Source: an uncultured Bacteroidales bacterium
Lineage (GTDB): Bacteria > Bacteroidota > Bacteroidia > Bacteroidales > Bacteroidaceae
Direction of reading: 5' to 3'
Assembly: GCA_902775375.1 (NCBI GenBank)
Contig: CACYLU010000014.1
Coordinates: 1 to 60,566 of the forward strand
DNA length: 60,566 nucleotides
Made by a program: the position numbers and the translations under genes. The notes under the pieces are model-generated. The model searched no databases, had not been told where the DNA came from, and was given only the letters and a program-made list of their open reading frames with translations. This document shows, piece by piece, positions 42,650 to 50,859 of this stretch (positions are counted from its first letter, which is position 1; each line of letters starts with the position of its first letter).

Positions 42650-43753
42650 ATGGAAGGGAAAATAAGAATAGCTATTACACAAGGAGATATCAATGGCGTA
42701 GGTTGGGAAGTCGTGTTGAAGTCGTTTGAGGATCCTACTATGTTGGAATTATGTACTCCTGTTATATATGGATCACCTAAAGTGGCCACTTATCATCGTA
42801 AAACGATGGATATTCAAACGTCTTTCTCTATTATTAGTTCTGCAACAGATGCTGCAGATGATGCAGTGAATATTGTTTCTAGTAACGATGATGAAGCAAA
42901 AGTGGAGTTCGCCAAAACTGATGCTGAAGCAGGTAAAGCTGCATGGTACGCTATGCAACAGGCTTTGGAAGAGTATCGTGATGGATTGACTGACGTGTTG
43001 GTAATGGCACCAGTCAATGAACTGGCTTTTAAGCAAGCTGGGATTGACTATCCTGGATTAACAAACTTGGTGCAGAGAGAATTGGCAGAGCCAGGAGATA
43101 TAGCTTTGTCTATTCTCGTAAAGGATGATTTGCGTGTGGCATTTGCGACGGAGAATGTTCCATTGAAGGAGATGACTTCTACACTGACTAAAGATTTGAT
43201 AAAAGATAAAATGGCTGTATTCAACCAGTCATTGAAGGTAGATTTTGGTATTAGCGCTCCTCGTATAGCTGTACTTTCTTTGAACCCGGGCTCGGTGTTG
43301 AACGATGCTGTGGGACAAGAAGAACAAGAGATTATTAAGCCAGCCTTAGAGGAATTGATAGCAGAGAAAGTTATTTGTTACGGCCCTTATTCAGTAGATT
43401 CTCTGTTGGAAACAAGCAACTATGCTCATTTCGATGGTATCTTTGCCATGTACCACGACCAAGGTATGGGATTATTCAAGGCTCTGAGTCTGAATAGTGG
43501 CGTGAGGTTTATTACTGGTTTATCTGCTATCTGTGCAACACCTGTGCATGGAGTAGAATATGAATTGGCAGGTAAAGGCTTGGCTGATGAGTCTTCGTTG
43601 AGGAATGCAATTTATTTAGGAATAGATGTATTACGAAACAGAAGCCGTGAGGAAGAAGCATTAGCTAATCCCCTTCGTAAGCAGTATTACGACAGGCGAG
43701 ACGATAGTGACAAGCTTAAACAGATGGTAGAACCAGAGGATGAAACGTTATGA
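42650..43753 (+). CDS. pdxA: 4-hydroxythreonine-4-phosphate dehydrogenase
   Basis: Oxidises 4-phosphohydroxy-L-threonine in the DXP-dependent pyridoxal phosphate pathway, using NAD(P)+ and a divalent metal. The 367-residue protein shows the family start IRIAITQGDINGVGWEV, LVMAPVNELAFKQAG, SLNPGS and the metal-ligand histidine region AMYHDQGM (about 264-271). Its stop overlaps the ATG of the sigma54 regulator (ATGA). Linking a vitamin gene with a regulator and envelope genes is a chromosomal arrangement I take as operon convenience. Confidence 0.95.
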   Translation: MEGKIRIAITQGDINGVGWEVVLKSFEDPTMLELCTPVIYGSPKVATYHRKTMDIQTSFSIISSATDAADDAVNIVSSNDDEAKVEFAKTDAEAGKAAWYAMQQALEEYRDGLTDVLVMAPVNELAFKQAGIDYPGLTNLVQRELAEPGDIALSILVKDDLRVAFATENVPLKEMTSTLTKDLIKDKMAVFNQSLKVDFGISAPRIAVLSLNPGSVLNDAVGQEEQEIIKPALEELIAEKVICYGPYSVDSLLETSNYAHFDGIFAMYHDQGMGLFKALSLNSGVRFITGLSAICATPVHGVEYELAGKGLADESSLRNAIYLGIDVLRNRSREEEALANPLRKQYYDRRDDSDKLKQMVEPEDETL

Positions 43754-45006
43754 CAAGGGCTGAGATCCAACAAGTAAAACTAAGGTTTGGCATCATCGGT
43801 AATGATGAGAATCTGCTGCATGCCATCGATACCGCCATGCAGGTGGCACCGACAGATGTGTCTGTGCTTATAACTGGCGAAAGTGGTGTGGGTAAGGAAA
43901 GTTTTCCTCAGATTATTCATCAATTCAGTCGGAGAAAACATGGAAAATATATTGCCGTAAACTGCGGTGCCATTCCAGAGGGAACTATTGATTCAGAACT
44001 CTTCGGCCACGAGAAAGGTGCATTTACTGGCGCTATTAGTGATCGAAAGGGCTACTTCAGCGAAGCAGATGGAGGTACTATCTTCTTGGACGAGGTGGGT
44101 GAACTGCCTTTAGCAACGCAGGCCAGGTTGTTACGTGTACTCGAGAATGGCGAATTTATTAGAGTGGGCTCTTCAAAAGTGGAGAAGACCAATGTGCGTA
44201 TTGTAGCAGCTACCAATGTAAATTTGGATAGGGCCATTGCTGATGGTCGTTTTCGTGAGGATTTGTTTTATCGTCTTAGTACAGTGCCTATTAAGGTCCC
44301 GCCTTTGCGTGAGCGTGGGGATGATGCAGCTTTGTTGTTCCGTAAATTTGCATCCGATTTTGCAGAGAAGTACCGTATGCCTGCGATCCAGTTGACGGAG
44401 GAGGCAAAACGTATGCTAGTCAACTATCGTTGGCCAGGTAATGTACGCCAACTTAAAAATGTGACGGAACAGATTTCCATTATAGAAACTGACCGAGATG
44501 TGACTGCGGATATGCTGAGGCGTTATTTGCCACAACAAGAACAAGGGCAGCGTTTGCCTGCTTTATTCGGTTCAAAAGAATTTGCTCATGGTTTTGAAGG
44601 AGAACGTGAGTTTTTGTATAAGATGCTCTATAACCTCAATAATGAAGTCACAGAGTTGAAGCAAGTAGTCAAGAAACTCATGGCAGGTGAACAGGTGACA
44701 GTAACAGCTGAATCTGCGCAAACTCCATATTATGCCCCTGTGACACCTACTTCAGATACTGTGATCCCTATCATTCAGCATCCTGTTACTAATGGACGAT
44801 CTGCTGCTTCGTTGCAAAATAATGATAATATTCAAGATACTGAGGCGGTGGAAGAAGCAGAGACTATGTCGCTGGACGAGGTTGAGAAAGAGATGATCAA
44901 AAAAGCGTTGGAAAGAAATCGTGGCAGACGTAGAGCGGCAGCAAAAGAATTAAACATCTCTGAACGTACTTTATATAGAAAGATTAAGGTGTATGGTTTG
45001 GAATAA
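43750..45006 (+). CDS. Sigma54-dependent AAA+ transcriptional activator, no sensor domain
   Basis: A 418-residue enhancer-binding protein. AAA+ domain about 15-245: Walker A GESGVGKE (43-50), sigma54-contact loop GAFTGA (90-95), Walker [15 protein letters not shown] (about 112-125) and sensor/R-finger [15 protein letters not shown] linker with [12 protein letters not shown] follows, then a Fis-type helix-turn-helix (about 378-418, [20 protein letters not shown]). There is no receiver, GAF or PAS domain at the N-terminus, so the input signal is unclear. It overlaps pdxA and lptE. Confidence 0.93.
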   Translation: MTRAEIQQVKLRFGIIGNDENLLHAIDTAMQVAPTDVSVLITGESGVGKESFPQIIHQFSRRKHGKYIAVNCGAIPEGTIDSELFGHEKGAFTGAISDRKGYFSEADGGTIFLDEVGELPLATQARLLRVLENGEFIRVGSSKVEKTNVRIVAATNVNLDRAIADGRFREDLFYRLSTVPIKVPPLRERGDDAALLFRKFASDFAEKYRMPAIQLTEEAKRMLVNYRWPGNVRQLKNVTEQISIIETDRDVTADMLRRYLPQQEQGQRLPALFGSKEFAHGFEGEREFLYKMLYNLNNEVTELKQVVKKLMAGEQVTVTAESAQTPYYAPVTPTSDTVIPIIQHPVTNGRSAASLQNNDNIQDTEAVEEAETMSLDEVEKEMIKKALERNRGRRRAAAKELNISERTLYRKIKVYGLE

Positions 45007-45520
45007 GAAGTTGGTACATGGAGCATGGCTAATTGGATTAGCATTGATAATGGTGGCTTGCAAAGTCTCTTTAGGCTTGGCCCCCATCTCTTCGATAGAT
45101 TATGGCAAGGTGCATACTATGCAAATCGTGGATTTCCAAAACCATGCTGATTATGTGTATGGTCCGCTTGCTACTACGTTGAACGATCAGATGAAGGACT
45201 TGTTTATGCGGCAGACGAGATTGTCTTTGGTCAATAACAACGGAGATATCGTGATAGAGGGAGAAATTACTGGTTATAATCAGTTTAATGAGGCAATTGA
45301 TGCCAGTGGCTATTCATCTAAGGTAAGATTGACATTGACCGTTAATGTATCATATACCAATAACACCAACCATGAAGAAGACTTTGAGAACCGCACTTTT
45401 AGTGCCTTTCAGACATATGATGCTTCTCAATTGTTGACAGCAGTGCAGGATCAACTGATTGAAGTGATGGTGAAAGATATTTCCGAACAAATATTTAACT
45501 CAACAGTAGCCAATTGGTAA
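44993..45520 (+). CDS. lptE: LptE-family LPS transport lipoprotein
   Basis: A 175-residue lipoprotein (lipobox ALIMVAC, Cys23) of the Bacteroidetes LptE family. Landmarks: IDYGKVHTMQIVDFQNHADYVYGPLATTLNDQMKD (about 35-69) and the C-terminal EQIFNSTVANW. LptE helps assemble LptD and deliver LPS to the cell surface. It overlaps the preceding regulator by 14 bp, so translation is coupled, and is followed after 1 bp by the TPR-like gene. Confidence 0.85.
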   Translation: MVWNKKLVHGAWLIGLALIMVACKVSLGLAPISSIDYGKVHTMQIVDFQNHADYVYGPLATTLNDQMKDLFMRQTRLSLVNNNGDIVIEGEITGYNQFNEAIDASGYSSKVRLTLTVNVSYTNNTNHEEDFENRTFSAFQTYDASQLLTAVQDQLIEVMVKDISEQIFNSTVANW

Positions 45521-45521
45521 A

Positions 45522-46157
45522 ATGACCTCCAATGATATCATACAGTGGATAAAACAACCAGAATTGCTGAATGCAAGCACGTTGTATGAACTGCGTACAG
45601 CAGTGGCTCGGTATCCCTTTTTTCAGACCCTTCGGATGTTGTATTTGAAGAATTTATATCTGTTACACGATGAAACTTTTGGGCCAGAGCTACGCAAATC
45701 TGCCTTGTTTGTCGCTGATCGTAGCAAGTTGTTCTATCTCATTGAGGGTGGTGAAAATACGTTGAAGTCAGAAAAAAATGATAAACTGTCTGCTCTTCCT
45801 GAGGAAGAAACTCCTGATAAAGACCGTACCTTATCACTTATCGACTCTTTTTTGTCGGAAATGTCAGAGGAACAGCCGTCTGACAGTGAACTAAGTCTGT
45901 CACTTCCTACAGAAGATTATTTCATGACAGAAGTTAATGTCGGCGATGGAGAGCAAATAGAAGGGGAAACGGAAGAGCTTGACGATAGCTATTTTACTGA
46001 GACATTGGCCAAAATCTATATCAAACAACGTAGATATAGCAAGGCTTTGGAAATAATTAGAAAATTAAACTTGAAATATCCAAAAAAAAGTATTTACTTT
46101 GCAGACCAAATTCGTTTTTTGGAAAAGTTAGTTATTAATGAGAAAACAAAATCATAA
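45522..46157 (+). CDS. Bacteroidetes TPR-like protein next to secG
   Basis: A 211-residue cytosolic protein with no signal peptide. N-terminal helices (MTSNDIIQWIKQPELLN...YPFFQTLRMLYLKNLYLL, residues 1-48), a Glu/Asp/Ser-rich middle (about 80-150) and a single C-terminal TPR unit (YFTETLAKIYIKQRRYSKALEIIRKLNLKYPKKS, about 158-191). It lies 1 bp after lptE and 6 bp before secG, an arrangement I believe is conserved in Bacteroidales. The role is unknown. Confidence 0.7.
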   Translation: MTSNDIIQWIKQPELLNASTLYELRTAVARYPFFQTLRMLYLKNLYLLHDETFGPELRKSALFVADRSKLFYLIEGGENTLKSEKNDKLSALPEEETPDKDRTLSLIDSFLSEMSEEQPSDSELSLSLPTEDYFMTEVNVGDGEQIEGETEELDDSYFTETLAKIYIKQRRYSKALEIIRKLNLKYPKKSIYFADQIRFLEKLVINEKTKS

Positions 46158-46163
46158 TTAAAG

Positions 46164-46526
46164 ATGTATTTACTGATTACTATTTTGATGCTAGTTGCAT
46201 CTGTCCTGATGTGTGGCATCGTGTTAATTCAAAATTCTAAAGGTGGCGGCTTAGCCTCAGGTTTTTCATCTTCTAACGCTATCATGGGTGTTCGTAAGAC
46301 CACCGATTTTTTGGAAAAAGCTACTTGGACACTGGCTGCAATTATGGTAATCTGCAGTGTGGCTTCTGCTTACTCATTACCATCTACTAACTCAAGCAGT
46401 CAGGATGCTATTATGGAGCAGGCGCAGAAGAATGCTAATACCAATCCATACAACATGCCGGTAGGTACAACTGCTCCTGCAACCGAGACTCCTGCTGAGG
46501 CTCCAGCAGAGACACCTGCTAACTAA
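46164..46526 (+). CDS. secG: Preprotein translocase subunit SecG
   Basis: A 120-residue Sec translocon subunit with two membrane segments (2-24 and about 50-70). Family landmarks: GIVLIQNSKGGGLASGFSSSNAIMG (18-42) and RKTTDFLEKATW. The C-terminus has a low-complexity Ala/Pro/Glu/Thr tail, common in Bacteroidetes SecG. It closes the pdxA-sigma54 regulator-lptE-TPR run. Confidence 0.93.
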   Translation: MYLLITILMLVASVLMCGIVLIQNSKGGGLASGFSSSNAIMGVRKTTDFLEKATWTLAAIMVICSVASAYSLPSTNSSSQDAIMEQAQKNANTNPYNMPVGTTAPATETPAEAPAETPAN

Positions 46527-46558
46527 TGTTTTCTGCAAATTAAGAGTATTGTTTTGTC

Positions 46559-48181
46559 ATGACAACAGACAAGATTCAACAAACATTGCGTGATTCTGCT
46601 GGAATGCGCTGGACTGCTCTGCTGCTGCTGGCTTTAGGCATGTTCTTTGCCTATATTTTTATGGATATCCTATCGCCTATCAAGGACTTAATGCAGGAGA
46701 CACGTGGTTGGGATTCTACTGCGTTTGGCACCATGCAAGGTAGTGAGGTTTTCCTCAACGTATTTGTGTTCTTCCTGATTTTTGCTGGTATTATCCTCGA
46801 CAAGATGGGCGTACGTTTTACGGCGGTGCTTTCAGGAACAGTGATGCTAGTTGGCGCTATTATTAAGTGGTATGCTGTCACTGAGTCTTTCATGGGCAGC
46901 GGATTGGAAGAATGGTTTACTAATAATCTGAATTATATTCCCATCTTTGATGAATTGGGCGTTTCTCCTTTCTATGAGGGAATGCCTGCTTCTGCTAAGT
47001 TTGCTGCCTGTGGCTTTATGATCTTCGGTTGTGGTTGTGAGATGGCCGGAATTACGGTCAGCCGTGGTATTGTGAAATGGTTCAAGGGTCGTGAGATGGC
47101 TTTGGCTATGGGTAGTGAGATGGCTTTGGCTCGCTTGGGCGTGGCAACTTGTATGATTTTCTCACCGTTCTTTGCTAAGTTAGGCGGTAGCATCAGTGTA
47201 AGCCGATCAGTCGCTTTTGGTGTTGTGCTACTGGCTATAGGACTGATTATGTTTGCGGTATATTTCTTTATGGATAAGAGATTGGATGCACAGACGGGTG
47301 AGGCAGAAGAAAAAGATGATCCATTTAAAATCAGTGATTTGGGACAGATTCTTACCAGTACGGGTTTCTGGCTGGTGTCCATGCTCTGTGTGCTGTACTA
47401 CAGTGCAATCTTCCCCTTCCAGAAATATGCAGTGAACATGCTTCAGTGCAATCTTGATTTCACAGAGGTGGATCCCAATTCATTCTGGGCCAATAGTAGT
47501 GTAACAATCATTCAGTATGTAATTATGCTGGTGGTGGCCATCGCATCCTTCACCAGCAACTTCATGAAAGATAAGGTTAAGAAATATGGTCTGCTGTCAT
47601 TGGCCATTGTAGCTTTAATCGTTTACTGCTACATGGGTTACATGCGTCAAAGTGCTGAGTCTGTGTTTGCTGTGTTCCCATTGTTGGCTATGGGTATTAC
47701 GCCTATCTTGGGTAGTTATGTTGATCACAAAGGTAAGGCTGCATCTATGTTGGTACTTGGCTCATTACTGCTTATTGCTTGTCATTTGACATTTGCTTTC
47801 ATTTTACCTGGTTTCAAGGGCAATATGGTAGGTGGCATCATTGTGGCATACCTTACTATTTTAGTGCTGGGAGCATCCTTCTCACTAGTACCAGCTTCTC
47901 TTTGGCCTAGTGTTCCAAAATTGGTAGATGCCAAGATTATTGGCTCAGCATACGCTTTGATTTTCTGGATTCAGAATATCGGTTTATGGCTGTTCCCATT
48001 GCTAATTGGCAAAGTGCTCGACAACACTAATCCTGGCGTGACCGATCCAACGCAGTATGATTATACTTGGCCGTTGGTGATGTTGGCTTGCTTGGGTGTC
48101 GCGGCTTTGATTCTTGGTTTGGTACTTAAGGCAGTGGATAAGAAAAAAGGTTTGGGATTGGAAGAGCCGAACATCAAATAA
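46559..48181 (+). CDS. MFS transporter 1
   Basis: A 540-residue major facilitator protein with twelve predicted membrane segments and the loop-2 motif DKMGVRFTAVLSG (about 80-92). Longer than typical MFS transporters because of a periplasmic insertion (about 115-140) and an intracellular loop (about 240-260). Resembles nitrate/oligosaccharide-type MFS proteins; the substrate is unknown. It is paralogous to the next gene (same start pattern and EEPNIK-type end), showing a tandem duplication. Confidence 0.85.
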   Translation: MTTDKIQQTLRDSAGMRWTALLLLALGMFFAYIFMDILSPIKDLMQETRGWDSTAFGTMQGSEVFLNVFVFFLIFAGIILDKMGVRFTAVLSGTVMLVGAIIKWYAVTESFMGSGLEEWFTNNLNYIPIFDELGVSPFYEGMPASAKFAACGFMIFGCGCEMAGITVSRGIVKWFKGREMALAMGSEMALARLGVATCMIFSPFFAKLGGSISVSRSVAFGVVLLAIGLIMFAVYFFMDKRLDAQTGEAEEKDDPFKISDLGQILTSTGFWLVSMLCVLYYSAIFPFQKYAVNMLQCNLDFTEVDPNSFWANSSVTIIQYVIMLVVAIASFTSNFMKDKVKKYGLLSLAIVALIVYCYMGYMRQSAESVFAVFPLLAMGITPILGSYVDHKGKAASMLVLGSLLLIACHLTFAFILPGFKGNMVGGIIVAYLTILVLGASFSLVPASLWPSVPKLVDAKIIGSAYALIFWIQNIGLWLFPLLIGKVLDNTNPGVTDPTQYDYTWPLVMLACLGVAALILGLVLKAVDKKKGLGLEEPNIK

Positions 48182-48205
48182 AATAGAGGTTAAAAGCCTT
48201 GGTAG

Positions 48206-48240
48206 ATAGGAGTTAGGAATCGTATGTTCTTAGCTCCTAT
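48206..48240 (+). terminator. Imperfect hairpin between the two MFS genes
   Basis: ATAGGAGTTAGGAA (48206-48219) pairs with TTCTTAGCTCCTAT (48227-48240) with two mismatches. It lies in the 80 bp between the paralogues and may act as a leaky terminator. Confidence 0.5.
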
Positions 48241-48261
48241 TTCATAAAAGAATGTTTCTGT

Positions 48262-49635
48262 ATGGAAGAATTGAGAAAGAAGATTAATGACTCCGCGTTG
48301 GTACGCTGGATAGTGCTGGTTATTGTGGCAACTGCCATGATGATGGGCTATTTTCTCAATGACATTATGTCGCCATTAGAAACACTCTTAGAAATGCCGA
48401 TTGAAGAGGGAGGCTTAGGATGGACAAGTGCAGACTATGGCTTTTTCTCTGGCTCTGGTGGACTTATCAATGTTTTCCTACTGATGCTGTTTTTCAGTGG
48501 GCTCATACTTGATAAGATGGGCGTACGTTTTACAGGAGTTCTTGCATGTTCTTTAATGTTGGTAGGTGTGGGCATTAAATATTATGCCGTGACAGCTGTC
48601 TTGGCTGGTGAGACTTTCAACCTCAATGTACTGATTTGGAATGTTCGCCTTCCCATGTCTGCAGCCATTGCCAGTTTGGGCTTTGCCATTTTTGGTGTGG
48701 GTTATGAAATGTGCGGGATTACTGTTAGTAAGGCCATGGTGCGTTGGTTCACTGGTCACGAACTGGCATTAGCCATGGGCATTCAGCTGGCGATGGCTCG
48801 TTTAGGAACCGCAGCCGCTTTGAGTGTCAGTGCTCCTGTAGCTCGTCATTTTTCTCTCTCTGCTCCTTTGGTTCTCGGATTGGTATGCCTTCTTATAGGA
48901 TTAGTATCTTTCCTTGTCTTCTGTGTTCTTGACATACGTCTTGATAAGGATGAGAAAGTTGTTCAAAGAACGATTTTAAATACTCAATCGGAAGAGGATG
49001 ACAAGTTCCATATTCGTGACATTGGCTTGATTTTGAGAAGTCCAGGATTCTGGCTCATAACACTGTTTGTAGTACTGTTCTATTCTGCAGTAAGCCCGTT
49101 CTTGAAGTTTGCAACTCGTCTGATGATAGAAAAGTATGCGGTGGCTCCCGATATCGCAGGTTTCTTCACATCTATTGTGCCCTTTGGCACTATTTTAATG
49201 ACTCCGTTGTTTGGTTCTGTCTATGATAAGTATGGCCGTGGTGTGACCTTGATAATAATAGGAACCGGCATGTTAACATTGGTACATTTTGGTTTTTCTT
49301 TACCAATTCATTCAAGTGCATTTGCAATCATTATGATGGTGGTGTTGAGTATAGGTTTTTCTCTTACTCCTGCTGCTTTGTGGCCCATTGTGCCGAAAAT
49401 CATTCCGATGAAATGCCTAGGTACTGCTTACTCACTAATATTCTTTATCCAGAATTTTGGTCGTGCCATTATCCCAATGTTTGTAGGTAAGGCCAATGAA
49501 ACCGATCCGACCTATACCACCGGTATGCAGATTTTTGCTTGTACAGGCCTGGCTGCTGTCCTTGTAGCAGTTGCTATGCTATATCTAGATAGAAAAAAGA
49601 ACTATGGATTGGAGAAACCTAATATTAAGAGCTAA
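48262..49635 (+). CDS. MFS transporter 2, paralogue of the preceding gene
   Basis: A 457-residue major facilitator protein sharing MFS landmarks with its upstream neighbour (FSGLILDKMGVRFTGVLACSLMLVG; C-terminal GLEKPNIKS against GLEEPNIK). It lacks the longer insertions of the first copy. Twelve membrane segments are predicted. The pair probably arose by duplication and may have diverged in substrate. PqqD-like gene follows after 5 bp. Confidence 0.85.
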   Translation: MEELRKKINDSALVRWIVLVIVATAMMMGYFLNDIMSPLETLLEMPIEEGGLGWTSADYGFFSGSGGLINVFLLMLFFSGLILDKMGVRFTGVLACSLMLVGVGIKYYAVTAVLAGETFNLNVLIWNVRLPMSAAIASLGFAIFGVGYEMCGITVSKAMVRWFTGHELALAMGIQLAMARLGTAAALSVSAPVARHFSLSAPLVLGLVCLLIGLVSFLVFCVLDIRLDKDEKVVQRTILNTQSEEDDKFHIRDIGLILRSPGFWLITLFVVLFYSAVSPFLKFATRLMIEKYAVAPDIAGFFTSIVPFGTILMTPLFGSVYDKYGRGVTLIIIGTGMLTLVHFGFSLPIHSSAFAIIMMVVLSIGFSLTPAALWPIVPKIIPMKCLGTAYSLIFFIQNFGRAIIPMFVGKANETDPTYTTGMQIFACTGLAAVLVAVAMLYLDRKKNYGLEKPNIKS

Positions 49636-49640
49636 TTGTT

Positions 49641-49979
49641 GTGGACAATAAAGTCAGTCTTTTAGATACCGTTCCAGTTCATGCTTCACAAGTATGGACA
49701 GAAGAGTCAGCTGATGGGTGTTTGGTTCTAGTCTATCAACGTTTCCCAAAGGCTTGGATGACCCGGCTATTTTCACGTTGGTTTTCTCCGCAGATTCATG
49801 TCCCTCTCGAACAATACGGTTCTGAGGTATGGCAGTTGATGGATGGTAAGCGTACCACGGAGGAAGTGATTAGATTAGTGGCTTTGCGGCATCCTGAAGA
49901 GATTGACTTCCCGCAACGTCTTGCCATTTATATCTCTCAACTCCATGTCAATGGCTTCATCACTTTGCAAAAAGTATAG
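49641..49979 (+). CDS. PqqD-like peptide-recognition protein, orphan
   Basis: A 112-residue PqqD-family (RiPP recognition element) fold: N-terminal beta strands, then the conserved helix VPLEQYGSEVWQLMDGKRTTEEVI (about 54-77) and a winged end FPQRLAIYISQLHVNGFITL. Such proteins usually bind a leader peptide and present it to a radical-SAM or other maturase. Neither maturase nor precursor peptide is nearby, so function is uncertain. Start is GTG at 49641. Confidence 0.75.
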   Translation: MDNKVSLLDTVPVHASQVWTEESADGCLVLVYQRFPKAWMTRLFSRWFSPQIHVPLEQYGSEVWQLMDGKRTTEEVIRLVALRHPEEIDFPQRLAIYISQLHVNGFITLQKV

Positions 49980-50000
49980 TTCAACTATTCTTCATTAATA

Positions 50001-50032
50001 TTTGGCAGTGTCAATAACTTGCACTATCTTTA
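50001..50032 (+). promoter_or_regulatory. Promoter of the DUF3805-like gene
   Basis: TTTG (50001-50004), 20 bp, TATCTTTA (50025-50032), 18 bp before the ATG at 50050. Confidence 0.65.
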
Positions 50033-50049
50033 CATCCAAACGATTTACT

Positions 50050-50859
50050 ATGATTAATAGGAAAAAATTTATAGCCCCTGGCGCATGGTTCGCTATGACC
50101 TATCCAGCCGATTGGCATGAGTTTGAGGGTGGTGAAGAGTCATTCCTTTTTTATAATCCGGACGATTGGGATGGTAATTTCCGTATTTCGGCTTTCCGTG
50201 GTGAACGTGCTAATTATGGACAAGAAGTGGTTAATGATGAGTTGAAGCGAAGCAAACGGGCCCAGGCTGTCATGGTGGGCGATTTGCCATGTGCATATAG
50301 CTGTGAGGTCTTTACTGAAGATGGTGAGGCGTATGAGAACCATCAATGGGTAACAGGTATAGGTGATGTGGCTTTTGAAGTGTCATTTGCTACTGCCCAA
50401 GGTGCGTCTATTCGTAAGGCACAAGAGGTGATTGCTTCTTTGGAATTGCGTTATCCAGGGGTAAAGTATCATGCTGAACTCATACCCATACGTCTCATGG
50501 AGATTTATCAGATTGATGAGGCTTACGATTGGGTGCAATCGGAAATCAAGAAGCAGTTTAAGAAAGATTTCCGTGGTGAGGTTAGTGATATCCAAAACAT
50601 GCAGCGTATGATAGACAATGGATCACTCAACCCACGTAAACGGGATGCTTGGATAGCATTGGGCATTACTTTATGTGTCATTCTCACCAATGAAATAGAT
50701 GGCGTTGAGTGGATGACGCTGATTGATGGAAGTCGTGAGGTGCCAGTGCTTGTGAATATGGCAGATGACAAGACCATCGATCCAATGAAACTGGTGTGGA
50801 GCAAAGTGAAGAATGGAGAATCTGTTAACTTAACCAATACCTACGAACATATTCTCTGA
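50050..50859 (+). CDS. DUF3805/DUF3806-like protein
   Basis: A 269-residue soluble protein without signal peptide. The N-terminal half (about 1-130) has APGAWFAMTYPADWHEFEGGEESFLFYNPDDWDGNFRIS, resembling DUF3805; the C-terminal half (about 165-269) with DAWIALGITLCVILTNEIDGVEWMTLID resembles DUF3806. Function is unknown. Its stop shares a base with the ABC-F start (TGATG), so the two are coupled. ATG 50050 is chosen since it follows the promoter directly. Confidence 0.65.
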   Translation: MINRKKFIAPGAWFAMTYPADWHEFEGGEESFLFYNPDDWDGNFRISAFRGERANYGQEVVNDELKRSKRAQAVMVGDLPCAYSCEVFTEDGEAYENHQWVTGIGDVAFEVSFATAQGASIRKAQEVIASLELRYPGVKYHAELIPIRLMEIYQIDEAYDWVQSEIKKQFKKDFRGEVSDIQNMQRMIDNGSLNPRKRDAWIALGITLCVILTNEIDGVEWMTLIDGSREVPVLVNMADDKTIDPMKLVWSKVKNGESVNLTNTYEHIL

